Below, piece after piece: positions 47,305-59,639 of a stretch of DNA of 64,000 nucleotides (the first letter of the stretch is position 1; each line of letters begins with the position of its first letter). The notes under the pieces are model-generated. The model did no database searches, was not told the DNA's origin, and saw only the letters and a program-made list of their open reading frames with translations. The position numbers and the translations under genes are program-made. The stretch comes from Strix aluco (lineage: Eukaryota > Chordata > Aves > Strigiformes > Strigidae). The stretch is from contig NC_133932.1 in NCBI RefSeq assembly GCF_031877795.1, forward strand, positions 22,260,180 to 22,324,179. The letters run 5' to 3'.

Positions 47305-50300
47305 TAATTTCCCAATCTTTTTTTATTTTTTCCTATGACTTACATGTTGATATGTAATAAATGCCCAAGTCTGGTCTAGAAATCAGTTGTTTCCTTTCCC
47401 CAAGTCTCTTAGAAGCATGACAGCACACATCTATTCCACAACACAGTACTGAAAAAAAATGAGAACCAACATCCTTCCTATAAGAGACAAATTGTAAATA
47501 GAATGGGACCTTACTCTGAAACTGCTTGGAAGAGCAAAACTGGCAATGAAGTGAGTATGAATTTGCACTACTTTGACCTTGAGGCAGCACCCCTGAGAGG
47601 CATAAACAGTGAAACGTAGATGGCCAGAAGAAAAGTCAGTATAAGAGCTGGTGCGGTATTGATGGAAGTATGACATTATATTTTCCTATGAGATGTTTTA
47701 AACACTTTCTTTAATAACACATGAAGAAACATAGTCTAGAAACATCATTATAGGCTTTCAATTGAATAATGCCAGTTTTTAAAAATTATTTCATTTTATA
47801 TTTAATTTCTAGTTTATTTTGCTGTTTTTCTATTCTTCTTATTATGATACACATCACATGTTGCCCTCATTAAGTAATTAATGGTTCTCTTAAAAAACAC
47901 TTTTTGGTTTCCACATAAAGAACCAAAATCTGTAATAACTGGCTTGTCATCATTCAGATAGGTAATTCAACATGAAAGAAGCAACACTACATATGCCTTC
48001 TCATGTTTCACAGTTTCAGAACATTAAGATGCACAGACCAACTCAAGATACATGCTAATGCAAAATTACTTACCTTAAAATGACCACTATACTCGGTGTA
48101 TCAAAACTCATAATTTTCCTCTGTGGCAGCTCATTTGTTTACTCTCCCTTAAAATGAAAGCCAGATGCTGATGAACTACACACTGGATAGAAAGACTGAG
48201 GACTGAAATACCTTTTGTTCTGAAAGTATGTACTGACATAGAAGGATATGCATGAAGGACCAAAAGGAGAGATGTATATCTGTCCATCCACCCAGCCATC
48301 TGTATGCTGCTCCATGCTACTCCCCCTCCTGCCCTTTTCCTGATACGCTCAAAGATTTCAACCTTGTTTTTTGAGTTCTACACTTCTGTCTGAAGGACAT
48401 CAAGAGATTTTTTTAAAACATTCTGCAAATGAGATGGCAGTTTCTCAGTTGTAGTCCATGAAAACTATTACTGCAGATTGATTGTTAACTTTTTCCTAGC
48501 AGACAGTTTTATCTCGCAGTAGGATCTTCTTGCCCCCTTCACAGACTTGAAGTTAAAAATAGTTTGCACAGTAGTTATTATATTTTCTCTTAGCATGTGA
48601 CCGATATTTGGACAAAATACACATTTCACTCCCCCTTTCATTTTTTTCCAAAATTTCATTTTTGCCACTGAGTTTCTCCGACGAGTATATATTAATCATT
48701 TGTTTCTTCTTCTACAGTATTCCTATCTTTCAATACATTTTTATCAACTCTTTTGGAGTTATCAAGAAAACAATGTTGCATACCTGCTCACTGATCTTTA
48801 TTTTGCTATGCTCATTTATTTGAAAATAAAAATTAACCTACTTGTGCTGACAGGTTTTGCTAGTCATTTGTTTAACGGAGCCTTGGGCTGTTCAACCATT
48901 TACTATTTTAGCTGAAGGCAGCTTGTGGCATTTTTATCTGCCAGGCAATAATCACCGTTATGTTACTCTGTGCTACTTGTTATCTAGGCCCAATGTGTTC
49001 AATTTATTTGTTAATATGGAAAAACTCAAATGTTATTAGGCCTTTTAGACTATAAGAAAAGTAAATACAAATAAAAGTAGTCTGACTATCACACTCAGAT
49101 CTTTTTGAAATATTTTGAAATGGCATTCACATTTCTGTGAAATAGGAATGAACTAGAAAAATATTCCTGGAAGGTGTTTCAAGTAAAATCTCCAGACCCA
49201 TGCTGTCTAGAGAGGATTCTGTCAGCTAGAAGCACAAAACCTTCCATGATTAGGCTTTAGTCTCAAACCAATAATGAGAGCAACTGGATTTCAGAAGTTG
49301 GCAAGAATTTATTAAATACAGCTAAGAAAGAAATATGTATTAAATCTTACGTACCTATAAACAAGTTCCTTCCTTTATGTTATATGGATCTTCGTGTGAA
49401 GAGATGGTGGGGTTTTTTAAGAAAATGTCTCTGAAACACTTTAGTTTGCTACAGGCTTCCAGAGGAAAGGTCTAGCCACAAAAAGGATAACTTTACTTAC
49501 AGTGATTTACTGACTGCTGCAGCTATGCTGCTTACAGTATTGGAATGGCACATTTATATCTATAACTTCGAGTACCTTTTCACCCCGCTATAATCTGTTG
49601 TGTAGACATATGCCATTTTCAGATGTTTATGACCATATGTTCCTTATTTTAGGAGAATGTAGGCAGTCGAGTGTGATACAGAAGATTGCAATGCTCATTG
49701 TGTAACTATGGCACATTCAATGTGTATTGTTGTCTTTACATGCATCACGTCTGTGAAACAGCATGGAACATACCATGTATTCAGCTCTTCTGGAAATACC
49801 AGCTCTTAGCTTGGAATAAATTAGCAACCTGCAAAGTCCTTTCTGGATAGTTAATATTTATGCTACTAATGGGTAAACTATTTTCTTGATATTTTATTGT
49901 TACTTTCATAGATTATCCTGTTCACAAATCCAGCACTAAGGACAGTTACATTCAAGGGGATATCAATAAAAGCTTGATCCAGCAATCAGCATAGTCAACC
50001 AGACACTGTTAAGAAGCATTGGATTTTGCTCTGACACAACATTCTCCATTTAATACATTGCTATAATTGTGCCTGCTATTGCAAGCATTTATTTCACTGG
50101 TGTTAAGAACAGTGTGTTTAATTGAAATTAGACTCTTAGTACTGAAACAAACTTATAAACAAAACAGACAGGAAGACCATTTTATACCCATGTTGGAATC
50201 TGGTTGGGTATGTAAGATATATTTACTCAACTGAGTAGACAATTTTTTGCATCCTACAGTGAGAGCATGAAACTGAAGCAATTTTACTGAAGATCCTGCA

Positions 50301-51485
50301 AGGCTGCATTTGTCTTAAATCCTGTAGATACATAATATCAGCGTAGTAACAAGCCTTCATGTAGTCTAAGCCTGAATAACAAAAGCTATTATAATGTTCT
50401 TTGTATGCTAGTGTCATTTGTTTAGTAACAGAGCTGTAGCAACACATTTTGGAGTTTCTCCACAGTCTCTTGTTTACCCCCACTTAGACACTGTTTTCAT
50501 CCCATATTTGGTACAATTCTGGTCAGTAATGTACAAAATGGCAAAAGTTGTTCTGATGAGGAGACTGACATACTGCAGATGTACAAAAGGTAGTGAACTG
50601 TGAAAACAGCCAAGAGAGCCTAATTGCCGTTATCACTGATTTACCAACAGTTTCTGGTGAATTTATGTCCCTAAATTAGTATTATCTGAAAGTAGCCTTC
50701 CTTGATACAACTGTATTAAGTTAGTTTGAAGTATTTGCTCTTCTCCAGAGATGCTTCTGCATTTGAATTAATACAATTTAAGAAGGAAGCTTTACGTTTC
50801 CTGATTTCTTTGGGGCCCAAGCTCTTTGGAAGATATCAGTTCCAACGCTTCCAAATCCTAACTTCATTTGGAGTTCCTTGCATAGCTCCTTTAAATTCCT
50901 CTGGAAATCTTTGACTTAATGAATACTTTCCAGGTACCTACCTTTCACTTGGTCCCTTCAGGATCCAAATTTAAAATCTCATTTTTTTTTTTTTTTCCCA
51001 CAAGAAACAAAATGGTACACTTTAGAAGTCCAATGACATTTTTTAATTCATGTGATGTATCAAAGGGGAAAAAATTTTGAACTATCTCTTTGGAAAAGAA
51101 GAAAAAAAAAGGTCTAAACTTGCTTTCTCCCACATAAAATTTGAATTTTGATAAAAATACATTTTTCTGTGAGAATTTAATTTTGAAAAAATGACAACAG
51201 TTTTCCTAATATCATAACCTTTACCATGATCCAGCTACTAACATAAATTAATAGACTCATCATTGTTTTCTCTTTAAAATTGTTATTTCTTTCTCTGAAT
51301 TCTAAGCCCATGCCATACAGAGAAAAAATACAACTACACATTATGAAAATGCTCATATTTGTGTAGAGGCAAAACATAAGTCATCAACCAGGCAAAAAAG
51401 TTGCATTTTTAATCTTAATCATAGAAACCATGCTCTTATCTAGTGTCTGGAAATCACAGTAGTGGTCAGAGTTGTTGGACCAAAA
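47305..51485. other. AT-rich stretch, nothing recognised
   Basis: No exon or named repeat. A frame near 50480-50560 has a faint resemblance to the CR1 motif VQFW, but the surrounding residues do not fit, so it is not called. Confidence 0.5.
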
Positions 51486-51489
51486 TCCA

Positions 51490-51544
51490 GTGGCCAAAAT
51501 CTATGCCAAGTAGTAATCCCTTCTTTATAAGAAGAGATATCAAA
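51490..51544 (+). repeat. Dispersed 55-bp direct repeat, copy 1
   Basis: It matches 52684-52738 over 55 bp with four mismatches. The last 39 bp (51506-51544) are identical and include the near-palindrome TTCTTTATAAGAA. The flanks are unrelated. The family is unknown. Confidence 0.85.
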
Positions 51545-52683
51545 CCTTGAGTATGTATAACTAACTTAATAATGCTGCCTGTTCTGGTAGTATAATGTTG
51601 AAACTAATTGCAGGTGTAATACCATTTGTATGTAATCTCATTATCATCCAAGTAAATGTCCAGTTATTCCTAAGAGCCATAGATCTAGAGCTTTTTAAAT
51701 TTTTTCCCCAGGAGTCTGTTTTCTACTGCATGGATCCAGATATTTTAGATGTTTTCAACAAAGTCAGACTTTCAGGATGACCAGAAACAGTGTAGTAAAA
51801 CATGTCTCTCACCTACAGATATTTACTGAGCATCCCAGTTCTTTTTGCCATGAATGGCTAGAGCAACACCCGTAACAAAATATAGTGGCTTGCTGTACCT
51901 TCAGGTTTGTTTCTAATCGTATGTGCTGCCTGCAGATTTTTATCTGTGTCCTTAGGCTCAGTTATGATGACAAAACTTTGATCTTAGATATCCTTTCTGC
52001 CAGAAATATCCTCTGTGGAATTTTCAAAGTGTGTTTCTTCTTGAAGAATTATGTTTTGAGATGTAATTGAAGATCTGCAGGAATCATCTTCTTTCTGTTG
52101 GGAAGGATGCCCAGTGCTCTTTCATTGTTTCCTATTCTATTACACCATCTTCTGTTAGTTTTATTTTTAGGAGGATTTCTCTTTGTGATCCTCTGTGACT
52201 AGTACATGGGGCATAAGATGTCAGTTTTCTTAATTACTCTGGTCAGTTTACTTTACATCAGGAAGAATCTGTCTTCACATTTTATTTTCTAATTAAAATT
52301 AATATACCAAATTTGGACCTGCTGTGAGTAAGTATTGTATGTTAATTTCACTGGACACATTAGGCCTGACGATGCACGAGAGTTGTTTTGACTTGACAGA
52401 AGTTTAACACAAAAGAAATTCAAAACTGTTTGTATTGCTGCTCTTAGTAAAACTGCTCAGTGTCAAAGACAGGAATAGTCTCATCTATTTAGTAAGCAAT
52501 TAAGGGTTAAAGAAACCTGAATTATTATTATATGTATCTTTTTTATTACAGAACATATGCATCTCAAATCTAACAGCTAGTTTCTTAGTTGGATACTTTT
52601 TGTAAAAGCTGAAAATAATTCTTAGTGTAACTGATAAATCTATTTCTGATCAGGTGACTTAAGCACTTCATTCTTCCTCTCTG
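51545..52683. other. Spacer between 55-bp repeats, nothing recognised
   Basis: AT-rich, with no frame above about 61 codons. No transposase or retroviral motif was seen, so the two 55-bp copies are unlikely to be the ends of a coding element. Confidence 0.5.
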
Positions 52684-52738
52684 GTGGCCAAAATACACAC
52701 CAAGTAGTAATCCCTTCTTTATAAGAAGAGATATCAAA
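52684..52738 (+). repeat. Dispersed 55-bp direct repeat, copy 2
   Basis: The second copy, 1194 bp to the right of the first and in the same orientation. Identity is perfect over 52700-52738. The two could be a local duplication or short copies of a mobile sequence. Confidence 0.85.
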
Positions 52739-52988
52739 TCCCCCCTAACTGTTCTCTGTTGAGAAAAAGCTGCAGGCAGCCTTCTGCATCCTGTAGATGA
52801 TACAAAATCTCAAATTCTAATTTCTCAAAGCTTTTGGAGGCAATGCTTTACTTGGATTATTCTGTACCTGGTTTGGATTGTTCTCTCCTCTGTCTCATTC
52901 CTTTTCCTGGACAAATTATCTCCCAATGATTTGTGCATATCTTCTAGCATCTAAATAGAACAGATCTCCTCAAACATTTTCTCCCTTC

Positions 52989-52993
52989 CTTCT
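52989..52993. repeat. Target-site duplication CTTCT (left)
   Basis: Identical to 53467-53471 and directly abuts the TG at 52994. Confidence 0.88.
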
Positions 52994-53466
52994 TGTTCTG
53001 GTTTCAGGTGGGATACAGTAAATTTTCTTGAGCTGGGAGGGAGCACAGCTGGAGCGCCCGACCTGGATTTCAGTTAGGATGGAGTTAAATTTTCTTGAGC
53101 TGGGAGGGGACACAGCTGGAGTGCTGGGCCTGGATTGGCCATTGGAGTATTCCATATCCTGTGACATTACGCTTGGAATATAAAGGAGGCGGGTGCTCTC
53201 TCGCTTCAGGTTGGGGATGGTGGGATCTTCCTTCGGTCGGGATCACTGGCTGGGTGCGGGCTGAGTATTGGTCAGTCCATTACCCGTTTGTACTTTCCAT
53301 TATAGTTATTGTTTTGTTTTATTACAATCAGTAAACTGTTTTTTTTAATCTCAACCTACGAGTTTTCCTTGTGTTCCTCCAGTGTCCTCCCCCATTCACC
53401 AGGCAGGGGAAGGGTAAGCAACTGGCTGCATGGTGGATGTCTGCTGGACAAGTTCAAACCACAACA
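52994..53466 (+). mobile_element. Solo LTR of an endogenous retrovirus, 473 bp
   Basis: It starts TGTTCTGGTTTCAGG and ends CAAACCACAACA, flanked by CTTCT on both sides. A TATA box (AATATAAAGG, about 53178) precedes a TTACAATCAGTAAA region that may hold a degenerate poly-A signal. The start and end resemble common songbird LTRs. Its U3 carries a partial internal duplication (TAAATTTTCTTGAGCTGGGA at 53019 and again at 53086). No gag, pol or env sequence is attached. The open frames over it are fortuitous. Confidence 0.92.
53019..53108 (+). repeat. Tandem duplication inside LTR U3
   Basis: The 23-bp segment at 53019-53041 recurs at 53086-53108, and similarity continues (CACAGCTGGAG..., CCTGGATT), giving a period of about 67 bp with some divergence. 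Duplicated U3 segments are a known way for LTRs to alter enhancer content. Confidence 0.8.
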
Positions 53467-53471
53467 CTTCT
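53467..53471. repeat. Target-site duplication CTTCT (right)
   Basis: An exact copy of 52989-52993 immediately after the terminal CA. Confidence 0.88.
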
Positions 53472-53474
53472 GTA

Positions 53475-55855
53475 AAATGTCATTGCCACCTATGGAACAT
53501 GGGTTTGGCATAGGAGCTCTAGATTTCAGATGGCATATATTTCTGTTGCTCAAAGGCTTTCAAACATAGCATGCCCTGAAAATACTTAAAAGCAAGTTAG
53601 AACAACAAAGCTTTTTATGTCCTTCTGATCTCATTAACTTTTAACAAAAGTAGAGGAAAACAACTGCTGTTTAATGTCAGGCATGCAAACAGCACTGACA
53701 CTACACAGGCTGGGAAGAACCAACATTGCTTTTCAAAAAACCTGTATCTTGAGTAGTAGCTCCAGTGCTCAGAACTCAGTGCAGAGATTCTTGGCACAAA
53801 TATTTAATATTAAGATTAAGTTTATGGTCAAGTCCTTTATTCACCTGTGACAAGGAGGAGAAAGATGACACATCAGAAAGATGCATAGATGTGATACATA
53901 CAAAGCAGATGTCAGTGAAACTTTGAAGAAAAACATCTTCTGTGCTTTCTGTGATACTAGAAACTAAAGGCCAAGTAACAACCAGCCCAAGAATTAAGGT
54001 ATAATTTTGTTGTTGTCTTTAAAATACACCACTTTTTTGAATCACTGCATCAGTTCCTAAGATTATATGGAAGTTAAGATTTTCTAGCCTCAAAAGAAAT
54101 TATGTGTGTTTAGATAAAAGCAAAATCAATAAACCCACAGGTCAGAATAAATAAAAAGTTCTCTGTTTTGTTTTTTTTTTTCTACAGTTCTTGCTCTTAC
54201 TGCCTTAAAAGTCCAATAATATTAAAAAAATAATTTGAAGTTGTGTTATTGTTTTCTAAGTAGTTACCAAATATAAAAATTCTGTCTTTTCTCCTACCAA
54301 AGAATCATTACAGCTGCAGCAACTAAAATGGCTCAGGGAATTTAAGTTTTCCTTACTTCTGCCATGCATAGAAGAAATTTGATTCATATGCTGACTTTCT
54401 TGTAATTATTGATAACATAACAGCTCACTGAGTTACCTTCACGCATTCGAAGACTCTTTTCATTTTTCAAAGAAAGGTAAAGAAATCTAAGTTTGATAAT
54501 TCAGTCTCATTGTGGATACCTGCTAGGTGCTGAATGCTTTCTGGAAAATTAGAGAAATGAACAGGGAGATTGTGCTGAAACTAGACAAGGATTTACACCT
54601 GTGGGGGAGTCAGTCCTAATTTATGAAAAAGAAAAAAAGAATAAAATAACATTTTTAATGAGATTAACTATTACATTAGGGCACTTACAAAATCAGAACG
54701 TTCCTAATAAACTGGGTTGTTCTTGTCATCAGTGAGCTCTGGCAGGGACCTCAATCTTCAGTTCCCTTTCTACTGATGATGGGTAAAGAACACCCTTTTG
54801 TAGCTGGTTTCATCTGTCTGTTCAATTTTCTTGTCCTCCTTTGAAGTCAGAATTATCTAATTTCTCAGTGAAATCAAATGTCAGTTTCTGTTTTTATATT
54901 AAAAGAATTGTATAAGACACACTGAACATTCAGTTCTTCAGTAGAGTGTTTATCTTTTTGTCTCATTGATTTTGTAGACAGTTTTCTCTCCCCTTCAACA
55001 TCCCTTTTCTCTTTGAGATACCTACTGTGTCGTGGTGGGTTTTTTTTTCACAATGCCAAAATAGTAGCTCAGCATGCTTTAAGATGTGCACTTTATTATA
55101 ACGAGGAAATGTCTCTCTGTCATGAATGTGATTTGGGATTGTTTTGTCTTAGAGGGATAATGCTGCTTGGGGAATGGAGGTCAGATCAAATATATCACAT
55201 CAAACCTGCATGTTCCAGAGAGAATGCCTTAGCTTTGTCTGATTTTCAGATGAAACAGCTTGTTAATTGAACACAAAACTGGAATGTCAAATAAAAAATG
55301 CTTCTTCAAGGAGCTATAGATTATGAAGCTGAATTTCTGCACTGAAGATTCAGTACCAACAGAAATCTCACTACATAAACCCCCAAATTGCATTTTACTG
55401 TGCTGTGTATTACACAATGAATACTCTCTCATTCTTTGGAACTGTCATTGCTTATGGTCTTATCAAGGGTATTCTGTAATTCAGAAATCACTGGATGAAT
55501 CATTAACTTCACAAAGGCCTTTTTCATTTCACCCGAAGTACAGGAGTACTTAATCCATAAACAAAAATATAATATTTGGTTTCACAATTTCCTGAACTAA
55601 CAACTGAACCTACCCCAGTGAGTCAGGGTACTAATGAGAAAATCGAACAGAAGCCTCAGTGTTACTGAATCGGGTTGAAACTATTATTTCAGTCACTCAA
55701 AGAAAACTTCTCCCTCATTTCAAATATAAACTGGTACAGCATGCCAAGAATAATTTTGCTCAGGATTGTGACTCAGAGTAGGGTGGGCTTGGGGGTATGT
55801 TTAGGACCTAGATGAGTTTGGAGAGACTGCTCCAAAAATCCTCCCAACTTTAAAA
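53475..55855. other. AT-rich stretch between LTRs, nothing recognised
   Basis: No exon or named repeat. Only chance frames below 90 codons. Confidence 0.5.
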
Positions 55856-55858
55856 GAC

Positions 55859-56828
55859 TGCAGTGGGTTGACCCTGGCTGGATGCCAGGTGCCCACCAAA
55901 GCCACTCTATCACCCCTCTCCTCAGCCGGAAGAGGAAAAAAATATATAATTAAAGGTTCGTGGGTCAAGATAAGGACAGGGAGATCACTCACCAGTTACC
56001 ATCACAGGCAAAACAGACTCAACTTGGGGAAATTAATTTAATTTTTTACCAATCAAATCAGAGTAGGATAACAAGAAATAAAACCAAATCTTAAAACACC
56101 TTTCCCCTACCCCTCCTTTTTTCCTGGACTCTACTCCCAATATCTCTACCTATTCCGCCACAGAGGTGCAGAGGGACAGGGACTGGGGATTGTAGTCAGT
56201 TTATCACACGTTGTCTTTGCTGCTCCTTCTTCCTCAGGGGGAGGACTCCTCACACTCTTCTCCTGCTCCAGCATGTGTCCCTCCCATGGGGTCACAAGCC
56301 CTGCCAGCAAACCTGCTCCGTCATGGGCTCCTCTCTCCACAGGTCCTGCCAGGAGCCTGCTCCAGCGTGGGCTTTCCACGGGATCACAGCTCCTTCAGGC
56401 ACCCACCCGCTCCGCTGTGGGGTCCTCCCTGGGCTGCAGGTGGAGATCTGTTCCACTGTTACCCTCCATGGGTGCAGGGCACAGCTGCCTCACCATGGGC
56501 TGCACCGTGGGCTGCAGGGGAATCTGCAGCACCTCCTGCCCCTCCTTCTTCGCTGACCTTGGGGTCTGCAGAGTTGTTTCTCTCACATATTCTCACTCCT
56601 CTCTCCAGCTGCTGTTGCTGTTGCACAGCAGTTTTCCCCCTCTTAAATACGTTATCACAGAGGTGCTACCACTGCTGCTGATGGGCTTGGCCTTGGCCAG
56701 CAGCGGGTCCATCTTGTAGCCGGCTGGCATTGGCTCTGTCAGACATGGGGTAAGCTTCTAGCTGCTTCTCACAGAAGCCACCCCTGTAGCCCCCCGCTAC
56801 CAAAACCTTGCCACGCAAACCCAATACA
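55859..56828 (-). mobile_element. Solo LTR in reverse orientation, about 970 bp (ERVL-like, passerine type)
   Basis: Read on the minus strand it begins TGTATTGGGTTTGCGTGGCA and ends CAGCCAGGGTCAACCCACTG CA. A TATA-like GTATTTAAGAGG lies about 185 bp in. The 3' part includes TGGTGAGTGATCTCCCTGTC and GGTGGGCACCTGGCATCCAG, which I recognise as the end of a very common songbird LTR. The middle is GC-rich with repeated CCATGGG and CCTGCTCC motifs, which produces long but meaningless frames (up to 156 codons on the plus strand). I see no exact target-site duplication (AAGAC on the left, AGGAG on the right), so one end may be altered. No internal proviral sequence adjoins it. Confidence 0.88.
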
Positions 56829-56854
56829 AGGAGAAATTTTAAAGGAGAAATTTT
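56828..56854. repeat. Short 13-bp tandem duplication at LTR edge
   Basis: AAGGAGAAATTTT at 56828-56840 is repeated at 56842-56854. It starts at the last base of the LTR, so a small post-insertion duplication may have obscured the target-site duplication. Confidence 0.7.
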
Positions 56855-56859
56855 GAAGA

Positions 56860-57745
56860 TATTCACATCTTTCAAATGATTTAACAAGAAGACAGTAAAT
56901 GAAAGAAACATAATGAAATTCAAGCATGGCATAGAAGTATATTAATATAGCACAATATAGACTTATATTGAAACTGATCAGAAAAAATAGGAACTCCAAT
57001 ACTGAAGTGTTTTAGTTTTTAAATCATAAGAAACAATAGCAGATCACCAACCTGATATAGGATAAAAATAACTTTCAGAGGCTAAAGGTTCAGAGACTGG
57101 GTTTATATCTTGGTTCAGTCCAACTACAAATGTTATTGTATGAGCATCAGGTCTCTTGACATTTATCTTACATCTTCATTTTAAGTTAATGATTTTACTA
57201 AAGACTGTATTCAAATCCAACAAGTTAGTGATACTCAGATATGATCTGAGAGTGGATCTACAGTTGGATGTTGGCATGCTATCAAGGTGGATGGAAAGAA
57301 AATAGGTATCTCAGAGCCCTGAAGTAAATCTGACAACCCAGAAGCAGCTGATGTAAGCAGGTATCAAGTAGGCAATGTATTGTTACTTATGAAGTGATAT
57401 ACCTAGTGATCAGTTCAGCAGAAAGAAATGTGCTGATAATCTAACTAACTACATTTATCTCAATCCAAATGAGGTATAGGAAAATAACTTTAGATAGTGT
57501 TTATCTTAATTTATAGTGTTAACTATGCTTCAGTAGATCAACCAGTAAACTGCACAGTTTTACTTTAGAGATACAGTTTAAATTTTACTTGTGTTCATTT
57601 TTTTTAATTTTTGTATCCACACTTAAGATCTCATAGCAGCCAAGGAGACAGCAAACCTTTCTTTTGTGAGGAATTTTGCATGCTATGATGTGGAGGGACA
57701 TCAATGGAAATTTTGACTTACATTTGAACAAGTTTAAGAAAAAGC
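56860..57745. other. AT-rich stretch, nothing recognised
   Basis: No exon or named repeat between the LTR and the next CR1 copy. Confidence 0.5.
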
Positions 57746-57749
57746 ACAA

Positions 57750-58194
57750 GAAAATATCCAGAGGGCTGGAATACCTTTCCTATGAAGAAAGGCTGAGAGT
57801 TGGTGTTGTTCAGCCTGGAGAAGAGGGACTCCAGAGAGACCTTACTGCAGCCTTTCAATGCTAAAAGAGGGCTTATAAGAAAGGTGGAAGGAGACTTTTT
57901 ACTCAGGTCTGTAGTGGCAGGACAAGGGGCAACAGTTGAAGCTGGAAAAAGGGTAGCTTTAGGTTGGACGCAAGGAAGAAATTCTTTCCTGTGAGGGTGG
58001 TGAGACACTGGCACAGGTTGCCTAGAGAAGCTGTGGCTGCCCCCTCCCTGGCAGTGATCAAGGCCAGGTTGGACGGGGCTTTGAGCAACCTGGTCTAGTG
58101 GAAGGTGTCCCTGCCCATGGCAGGGGGGTTGGAACTGGGTGATCTTTAAAGGTCCCTTCTGACCTAAACCATTCTAGTATTCTATGATTCTATA
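57750..58194 (+). mobile_element. CR1 LINE 3' end fragment
   Basis: It begins with codons for the conserved GLEYLSYEERLR motif of CR1 ORF2, followed by TTCAGCCTGGAGAAGAGG. It continues through GGGTGGTGAGACACTGGCAC, AGGCCAGGTTGGACGGGGCT and GGTTGGAACTGGGTGATCTT. It ends with an intact terminal ATTCTATGATTCTAT repeat at 58194. The copy is 5'-truncated and frame-broken. Confidence 0.92.
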
Positions 58195-58199
58195 ATAAA

Positions 58200-59635
58200 T
58201 GCTGCTTATATGATCTCACATACTAGATATTATGTTGAGAGATGACTGATACATAGAGATAACTTCTTTCTCTTTCTTAGTCTAAAAATATGGTTTATGA
58301 AAGATGCAAGTGTGAAAGTGATGTGATATCTTTTTAACAGATGTAACCAGCCTCAAATTTATAGATTCAACTAAGTCCTTCAGAGAAGATGCCTTGATCT
58401 AAAACAATTTTTAAGTTAATGATGAAATATACTGAAGTGTCTTCTTCAGTGAGAAGCAAAACAGTACTTTGCCATAAAAAACTGGCAACTTATTCATGAC
58501 ACTTTGAGGACAATGACTCCTGCTGCTAAATTTTCCATATATGAAGAAATTTTGTATATTTTCAGACCAAGAGAGTGTAAGAAAATGGCCTTGCAAAAAA
58601 CACAGGATACATCTCAGTAGGATCGTGCTACTTTGGGTGCAAGCCCTTAGAACTGTGACCTGTAGCATAATACACAAATATCAATGGCTTCTTTACTTTA
58701 ACAGGGGATAATCATGTAGAGGTCTTTTTATATGGAAAGTCTCTCTGTTTTTAATCAGCTTTGGGGAAGATACTTTTCCCAGAAAAGGTTTTCTAGCACC
58801 TGTGGAGCTAAATTGAAAAATTACTATTGATCTGAATGAGTATGAGATCAGCCCCATACTGGGAAAAATTACACATATATTTATATAAGAGTTAATGCAG
58901 GAAAGCAATTAGTTCCTTGCTTGATAATTTGGTATAAATTTAGCAATTAATCACTAACAATTAGTGAGGTAACTTTTTTTCTAGAATTCTATTCTATCTC
59001 ACATTTTAAAGAGATTTCTTAGTTTGTTTATATGTATCACACATTATCATTATTGTTTTTCATGAAATAATCATACTGCAAAGTATTATTTCTCCTTTAT
59101 GTACTTTTAGGATTTAATGAATCACATTATGAGTTAAAAAATAAGGAATTACAAGCCTCATTAAAAAAAAAAGATAATATTTTACTATACTTGGAGTAAA
59201 AGGATAATGCACTATATACATAAGGACATCATCTTAACCAAATATAAGATGTTGCAAAGGTGACTAGAGGAAGTTGCTATTATCACTTGGAATGCCTGAG
59301 TAGTAATGAATAGTCCAAAGCCTGTTGTATCTCTGTATCTCCCTGGTAAACAATGAGCTTCAAATGCAATAAACATTACTGTACTGATTGAAAATTAACT
59401 TGCTGAAGAAGTATGCAATTGTTGCAGAGGTAATTGCTTTTAAAGAACATAGTCTTTCTGTGTCTAGTTTTCCAATAAGAAATAAAATTACTGGAAGCAA
59501 TACTAAACTGTAAAGAATATGGTAAGATATAAATCATTACTGAATGTATATTCTCTTTTTTTTTTACAAGGTGCTTCCTAAATTTGAGTGTAATTTATGT
59601 TCTATGTTAGGCCTGGAAAAGAAAAGACAAAGTCT
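58200..59635. other. AT-rich stretch, nothing recognised
   Basis: No exon-like frame or named repeat was recognised. Confidence 0.5.
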
Positions 59636-59639
59636 GTAT

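Noticed and set aside
50418..50603. Possible CR1 fragment from the VQFWS motif
   Set aside because: Only a few residues match. The neighbouring conserved blocks ([13 protein letters not shown]) are absent and the DNA does not follow CR1.
56211..56719. Frames of 148-156 codons on the plus strand
   Set aside because: Antisense frames through the GC-rich part of a reverse-oriented LTR; no retroviral or host protein resemblance.
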